Shown here piece by piece: positions 59,679 to 64,000 of a stretch of DNA of 64,000 nt. The stretch covers positions 4,898,001-4,962,000 of the forward strand of contig OZ241898.1 in NCBI GenBank assembly GCA_965203525.1, read 5' to 3'. This DNA is from WTFV01 sp965203525 (GTDB lineage Bacteria; Acidobacteriota; Vicinamibacteria; Vicinamibacterales; UBA8438). How positions within the stretch are numbered: position 1 is the stretch's first letter; the number at the start of each line of letters is the position of its first letter. The position numbers and the translations under genes are program-made. Under the pieces are notes generated by a model. The model was not told the DNA's origin. It made no database searches and saw only the letters and a list, made by a program, of their open reading frames with translations.

Positions 59679-60668
59679 TCAATCCTCGAACAGCATCACG
59701 AGCAGCGCCTTCTGCGTGTGGAGGCGGTTCTCGGCCTGATCGAAGACCACCGACGCCGGACCGTCCAGCACCGAGTCGGTCACTTCCTCCCCGCGGTGGG
59801 CCGGCAGGCAGTGCAGGAAGCAGGCGTCCGGCCGGGCGTGGGCCAGCAGGGCGTCGTTCACCTGGTAGGGCGCGAAGAGGCGGCGCCGCACCGCGGCCTC
59901 CGCCTCGCGGCCCATCGAGGTCCAGACGTCGGTATAGACCGCGTCGGCCCCGCGCACGGCGGCCACCGGGTCGCGGAACCGCGTCAGCTCCGCGCCGTGC
60001 CGCGCGACCCGCGCGACGTCGGCGTCGACTCCCGGCGGCAGGTCGAAGCCTTCCGGCGAGGCCACCCGCACGTGGATGCCGAGCATCGCCGCGGCCTGGG
60101 CGAACGAGGTCGCGACGTTGTTGCCGTCCCCGACGAAGGCCGCGGTGCGCCCGCGCGGGTCGCCCCAGCGCTCCTGCAGGGTCAGGCAGTCGGCCAGCGC
60201 CTGGCAGGGGTGCTCCTCGTTGCTGAGCGCGTTGATGACGCGAAACGACCTGGTCGCCAGCGCCAGGTCCCGCAGCCGCGACTGCTCGTAGGTCCGCACC
60301 ACCGCGCCGGCCACCCAGCGCTCGAGGCTGCGGCCGACGTCGGCGAGCGACTCCCGTTGCCCGAGGACGACTTCCGCGGCCGGATCGATGTAGTTTCCCC
60401 CCAGCTCGCGGATGGCGATCTCGAACGTGGAGCGGGTGCGCAACGACGGCTTCTCGAACAGCAGCGCGACGTAGGTGCCCTCCAGCGCCGCCGCCGTCGG
60501 CGCCTCCTTGCCGAGCGGCCGGTCGCGCTTCATGGCGGCCGACAGCGCCAGGCCGTGCTCCAGATCGTCCGGCTCGAAGTCGAGGATCGACAGGAAGCAG
60601 CGGCCCTCCAGACTGCCGGCCCCGTGCGGCGTGTCCGCGGCCGGCGGCGCGGGGCGGGAGACGGTCAC
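59679..60668 (-). CDS. argF: Ornithine carbamoyltransferase
   Basis: The 329-residue enzyme has the carbamoyl-phosphate site FEKPSLRTRSTFE (75-79 SLRTR), EEHPCQALADCLTLQE, DVWTSMG and the ornithine loop HCLPAHRGEEVT. It forms citrulline from ornithine. GTG 60668 starts 11 bases after the argJ stop, but leaves a Pro/Ala-rich N-terminal extension of ~20 residues. It is last of the arg operon in this window and convergent with purE. Confidence 0.94.
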   Translation of the reverse strand: MTVSRPAPPAADTPHGAGSLEGRCFLSILDFEPDDLEHGLALSAAMKRDRPLGKEAPTAAALEGTYVALLFEKPSLRTRSTFEIAIRELGGNYIDPAAEVVLGQRESLADVGRSLERWVAGAVVRTYEQSRLRDLALATRSFRVINALSNEEHPCQALADCLTLQERWGDPRGRTAAFVGDGNNVATSFAQAAAMLGIHVRVASPEGFDLPPGVDADVARVARHGAELTRFRDPVAAVRGADAVYTDVWTSMGREAEAAVRRRLFAPYQVNDALLAHARPDACFLHCLPAHRGEEVTDSVLDGPASVVFDQAENRLHTQKALLVMLFED

Positions 60669-60679
60669 TGCCCCGGCTT

Positions 60680-61894
60680 TCAGGTGCGGTAGTCCGCGTT
60701 GATGCGCACGTACTCGGCGCTCAGATCGCAGGTCCACATCGTGGCCGCGGCGCCGCCGCCGGCGCCGAGGTCGACGGCGATTTCGACCTCGTGTCCCTTC
60801 AGGTGCGCGGCCGCCTCGCGTTCCCGCTCGGCGAAGACCGTCGCGCCGTCGTAGAGCGTGACCCGGCCGATCCGCACCGCGGTCCGGTCCGGATCGAACG
60901 CGACGCCGGCCCGCGCGGCGACCGCCACCAGCCGCCCCCAGTTCGGGTCGCCGCCGTTGATCGCCGTCTTGACCAGGGGCGAGTTGGCGATCAGCCGCGC
61001 CGCCCGCCGCGCATCCTCCTCCGACGCGGCGCCGGTCACCCGCACCGTCACCAGCTTCGTCGCGCCTTCGCCGCCGCGCACGATCTCGCGGGACAGGCTC
61101 GTGCACAGTTCGCGGAGACCGGCCGCGAACGCCGGACGGGCCGCCTCGTCGACGGCGACCCCGCTCGCCCCGTTGGCCAGCAGGAAGACCGTGTCGTTGG
61201 TGGACGGCTCGCCGTCCACCGTGATCGCGTTGAACGTGTCGCGCGCCACTTCGCGCAGCGTGCCGTCCAGGGTCGCGGGATCGACCGCGGCGTCGGTCGT
61301 CAGGAACCCGAGCATCGTCGCCAGGTTCGGTTCGATCATCCCGGCGCCCTTGACCATGCCGCCGATGGTGAAGCGGCCGGCCGGCGTCGCGACGCGGACC
61401 GCGGCCTCCTTGGGCGCGATGTCGGTCGTCATGATCGCCTCGGCCGCGGCGATGTGCGCGTCGCGGCTCAGCCGCCGCGCCGCGTCGGCGATGCCGGCGG
61501 TCACCTTGCCGGTGTCGAGCTGCATGCCGATGACGCCGGTCGACGCGATCAGCGCGTGCGCCGGATCGCAGCCGACGGCCTCGGCGGCGGCGGCGGCCAT
61601 CGCGCGCGCGGCGGTCATGCCGGCCGCGCCGGTGCAGGCGTTGGCGCACCGGCTGTTGACGGCGACGGCCCGTGCGCGGCCGCCGGAGCGGGCGAGCTGC
61701 TCGCGCGACACCACGACCGGCGCCGCCACCGCGAGGCTGGTGGTGAAGAGGCCGGCGGCGCTCGCCACCTCGTCGGAGACGACGAGGGCGACGTCCAGCC
61801 CCGAGGGTTTGAGTCCGCAGGCGACTCCCGCCGCCCGATATCCGGCCGGCGCCGTGATTCCGCCGGCCGCCGGGGTGACCGCCGATGCGTTCAT
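60680..61894 (-). CDS. argJ: Glutamate N-acetyltransferase / amino-acid acetyltransferase
   Basis: The 404-residue ArgJ has VNSRCANACTGAAG, MIEPNLATMLGF with the autocleavage pair A192/T193 (nucleophile T193), and the C-terminal NADYRT close to the usual SEYT/NADYRT end. It transfers the acetyl group from N-acetylornithine back to glutamate. Whether it also uses acetyl-CoA is unclear. ATG 61894 overlaps the NAGS stop (ATGA). Confidence 0.96.
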   Translation of the reverse strand: MNASAVTPAAGGITAPAGYRAAGVACGLKPSGLDVALVVSDEVASAAGLFTTSLAVAAPVVVSREQLARSGGRARAVAVNSRCANACTGAAGMTAARAMAAAAAEAVGCDPAHALIASTGVIGMQLDTGKVTAGIADAARRLSRDAHIAAAEAIMTTDIAPKEAAVRVATPAGRFTIGGMVKGAGMIEPNLATMLGFLTTDAAVDPATLDGTLREVARDTFNAITVDGEPSTNDTVFLLANGASGVAVDEAARPAFAAGLRELCTSLSREIVRGGEGATKLVTVRVTGAASEEDARRAARLIANSPLVKTAINGGDPNWGRLVAVAARAGVAFDPDRTAVRIGRVTLYDGATVFAEREREAAAHLKGHEVEIAVDLGAGGGAAATMWTCDLSAEYVRINADYRT

Positions 61895-62424
61895 CGCCAC
61901 ACTCCTTCCGCGCGCTCGAGGTCGAGCACGACGGCGTATTGCCGGCAGCGGCGGAACAGGTCGCACCGCTGACAGTCGACTGCGATCTTGGCCGGCACCC
62001 ACGGGTGCGGCACGATGGAGAATCCGGCCCGCACGAACGGCCGCGCCTGGTGCGTGAAGGCGCACAGCCGGGGGAACCGCTGCGCCACCGCCTCGGCGAT
62101 CAGCGCGTCGAGCAGCCGCCGTCCGACGCCTTCCCCGCGCCGCGGCCCGTCGACGACGAGCGACCGGACCTCGGCCACGGCGGGGCTCAGGCGGGCCAGC
62201 TCGCCGCAGCCGACGACGGCGTCGCCGGCCGCCGCCACGACGAAGCGGGGAACGTGCAGCTCGACTTCGCCGAGGGGCCGCGCGAGCAGGTGGCCGGAGA
62301 CGAGGTTCTCGGTGATGAGCTGGTACATGCGTCCGGCGTCCGCGGCGGTCGCGGGGCGGATCCCGACCTCCCGCGCGTGCGGCGCCGGCGGCGCGGCGGT
62401 TGCGACTCCGGTCATGGCGGCCAT
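61891..62424 (-). CDS. Short GNAT-type N-acetylglutamate synthase (ArgA-like)
   Basis: The 177-residue GNAT protein has VRSLVVDGPRRGEGVGRRLL (acetyl-CoA loop) and a late KIAVDCQRCDLFRRCRQYAV. That cysteine-rich ending is like the short-form NAGS of actinobacteria and some other bacteria. Its place between argD and argJ supports synthesis of N-acetylglutamate to prime the pathway. The start is 62424 or 62415. It is joined to argJ by an ATGA overlap. Confidence 0.85.
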   Translation of the reverse strand: MAAMTGVATAAPPAPHAREVGIRPATAADAGRMYQLITENLVSGHLLARPLGEVELHVPRFVVAAAGDAVVGCGELARLSPAVAEVRSLVVDGPRRGEGVGRRLLDALIAEAVAQRFPRLCAFTHQARPFVRAGFSIVPHPWVPAKIAVDCQRCDLFRRCRQYAVVLDLERAEGVWR

Positions 62425-62444
62425 CGTTTCGCGGAATCCGTCGC

Positions 62445-63662
62445 TCAGGACGCCGGCGGCGCGGCGCCGGCGTCGGCGAGCGCCAGACGCAGGCGCCGCA
62501 GTCCGTCGTCGACGTCGTCGTCGGAGATGTCGAGCGGCGGCAGCAGCCGGATCACGGTGCCGGCCGTGCGGTTGATCAGCAACCCGCGCGCGAGGGCGCA
62601 GTCGACCGCCCGGTCCGCCACCGTCCGGTCGACCTCGACGCCCCACATGAGCCCCGCCCCGCGCACCTCGCGCACGGCGCCGCCGGCCGCCGCCAGCGCG
62701 TCGAGCCCCTGCCGGAAGCGGCGGCCGGCCGCCGCCACGCGGTCGACGAGACCGTTCTCGAGCGCGTCGAGGAAGACCAGCGCGGCGCGGCACGCCAGCA
62801 GGTTGCCGCCGTAGGTGCTGCCGTGGTCGCCGAACGCGACCGCGGAGGCGACCGCGTCGCTCAGGAGCGCCGCGGCGACCGGAAAGCCGCCCCCCAGCGA
62901 CTTGCCGACCGCCATCAGGTCCGGGGCCAGCCCGAGGGCCGCGCCGTAGAACAGCCGTCCCGTGCGTCCGAGACCGCACTGGACCTCGTCGGCGATCAGC
63001 AGCGTTCCCGTCCCCGCGCACGCCTCGGCGACGGCCGCCGCGGTGGCCCGCGGAAGCGGCCGCACGCCCCCCTCGCCCTGGATCGGCTCGACGACGACCG
63101 CCGCGGTCCGCCCGCCGACGGCGGCGCGCACCTGGTCCGGGTCGGCCGGGGACACGAAGCGCACGCCGGGCAGCAGCGGCGCGAACGGCGTCCGGTACGG
63201 CTCGCCCGCGGTGACGGACAGCGAACCGAACGTCCGGCCGTGGAACGCGCCCTCGAACGCCACGATCTCGTGCCGGTCGTCCGCCCCGCGCGTGCGCCAG
63301 TAGCGGCGCGCGAACTTCAGGCACGCCTCGACCGCCTCGGTCCCGCTGTTGCAGAAGAACGCCCGCGGCAACCCGGACATCCGCGCGAGACGTTCGGCGA
63401 CCTCGCCCTGCAACGGGTGGAAGAAGAGGTTGGACGTGTGCAGCAGCTCCCCGGCCTGCGCGGCCAGCGCCGCGGCCAGCGCCGGCGGGGCGTGGCCGAG
63501 CGAGGCGACGCCGATGCCCGAGAGCAGGTCGAGGTACTCGCGCCCCTCCGTATCGACGAGGCGCGATCCGCGGCCGCGCACGAACACCACCGGGTGCCGC
63601 TTGTAGTTCTGCAGCACGTGCGCGGCCTCGACCGCCCGGATCTTCTCCGCCCTCGTCGTCAT
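62445..63662 (-). CDS. argD: Acetylornithine aminotransferase
   Basis: The 405-residue class III PLP aminotransferase has LLSGIGVASLGHAPP, CNSGTEAVEACLKFAR, FEGAFHGRTFGSLSVT, VVVEPIQGEGGV, LIADEVQCGLGRTG and the PLP lysine K254 in LMAVGKSLGGGFPVA. It converts N-acetylglutamate semialdehyde to N-acetylornithine. ATG 63662 overlaps the argB stop (ATGA). Confidence 0.96.
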   Translation of the reverse strand: MTTRAEKIRAVEAAHVLQNYKRHPVVFVRGRGSRLVDTEGREYLDLLSGIGVASLGHAPPALAAALAAQAGELLHTSNLFFHPLQGEVAERLARMSGLPRAFFCNSGTEAVEACLKFARRYWRTRGADDRHEIVAFEGAFHGRTFGSLSVTAGEPYRTPFAPLLPGVRFVSPADPDQVRAAVGGRTAAVVVEPIQGEGGVRPLPRATAAAVAEACAGTGTLLIADEVQCGLGRTGRLFYGAALGLAPDLMAVGKSLGGGFPVAAALLSDAVASAVAFGDHGSTYGGNLLACRAALVFLDALENGLVDRVAAAGRRFRQGLDALAAAGGAVREVRGAGLMWGVEVDRTVADRAVDCALARGLLINRTAGTVIRLLPPLDISDDDVDDGLRRLRLALADAGAAPPAS

Positions 63663-64000
63663 CGTGCTCTCCCGCGCGGCGCCGGCTCGCCGCGCCCGCG
63701 AACGCCGCGTTGCCGGACGGCGGTCACGGCCGTCTCCGGCGGCCGGTCGAACATGCCGCGCCGCGCGCGCCGTCCATCGACGATGGCGACCGCGCCGGCG
63801 CCCCCGGCCAGCGCGGCCCGGCAGGCGAGCAGCTTGGCCACCATGCCGGCGCTGGCCTGCCCGCCGCCGATCAGGGCGTCGATTCCGCGGTCGTCCACGG
63901 CGGGGATCGTCCGGCCCTCCGCGTCAAGCACTCCCGCCGTGCCGCCGGCGACGACGAGCCGCCGCGCCCCGAGCCGGGCCGCCAGCGCTCCGGCCAGTGT
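63659..64000 (-). CDS. argB: Acetylglutamate kinase, C-terminal part (5' end outside window)
   Basis: The last 113 residues are present: VVAGGTAGVLDAEGRTIPAV, IGGGQASAGMVAKLLACRAA and VAIVDGRRARRG, the conserved C-lobe of ArgB. The canonical GGMIPK is here SAGMVAK. The extra basic tail (RGRGEPAPRGRAR) is unusual. It is first of the visible arg genes and is coupled to argD. Confidence 0.9.
   Translation of the reverse strand, partial: TLAGALAARLGARRLVVAGGTAGVLDAEGRTIPAVDDRGIDALIGGGQASAGMVAKLLACRAALAGGAGAVAIVDGRRARRGMFDRPPETAVTAVRQRGVRGRGEPAPRGRAR

Overview
The window is a very GC-rich bacterial chromosome segment with Gram-negative features: TonB-type receptors, BamA/TamA-type barrel, lipoproteins and many signal peptides. 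Together with expanded PQQ dehydrogenases, PEGA lipoproteins, a DUF6152 protein and several copies of an exported 'WGDPDLQG..W' family, this suggests an Acidobacteriota member, perhaps Vicinamibacteria. That placement is inferred from gene content only. No rRNA, tRNA, CRISPR array, transposase or phage gene was seen.

Layout. 1-3.9 kb (-): TPR protein, LytS-type kinase, LytTR regulator and a TonB-type receptor cut by the window edge, one tight operon. 4.4-10.6 kb: EamA transporter, AAA ATPase fused to a PD-(D/E)XK-like domain, B3-Q-type metallo-beta-lactamase-fold enzyme, Uma2 protein, FAD oxidoreductase. 10.6-19.8 kb (-): four members of an exported unknown family (one fused to cytochrome c), DUF6152, FG-GAP protein, amidohydrolase and a threonine-aldolase-type enzyme. 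20-29 kb: an accessory stretch with lower GC in places, holding a DUF262/HNH restriction-like protein, a nuclease-DUF433 fusion coupled to a DUF5615 PIN-like protein, a coiled-coil mini-protein and two PEGA lipoproteins, with a PQQ dehydrogenase between them. 29-46 kb: a second PQQ dehydrogenase, thioesterase, HAD phosphatase, outer-membrane barrel, PhzF, cytochrome-domain protein, acyl-CoA mutase large subunit, gpmI and exported proteins. 46-51 kb: PDZ-containing histidine kinase with an NtrC-type regulator. 51-57 kb (-): coiled-coil protein and four GT4 glycosyltransferases with overlapping ends. 57-64 kb: STAS protein, rpsU, purD-purE, and argB-argD-NAGS-argJ-argF.

How they work together. 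The periplasmic quinoproteins and cytochrome-domain proteins suggest substrate oxidation outside the inner membrane. The signalling pairs and glycosyltransferase operon suggest control and decoration of the surface. The right end is housekeeping purine and arginine synthesis, transcribed as compact operons joined by ATGA/GTGA overlaps.

The most unusual sequence property is that the edges of many unrelated genes carry imperfect tandem copies of their own start or stop region. Eight copy-to-copy distances fall at 71-75 bp; others run from about 60 to 145 bp. Where starts are duplicated, usually only one copy keeps a start codon. The most interesting gene module is the nuclease-DUF433/DUF5615 pair at 24.5-26.7 kb.
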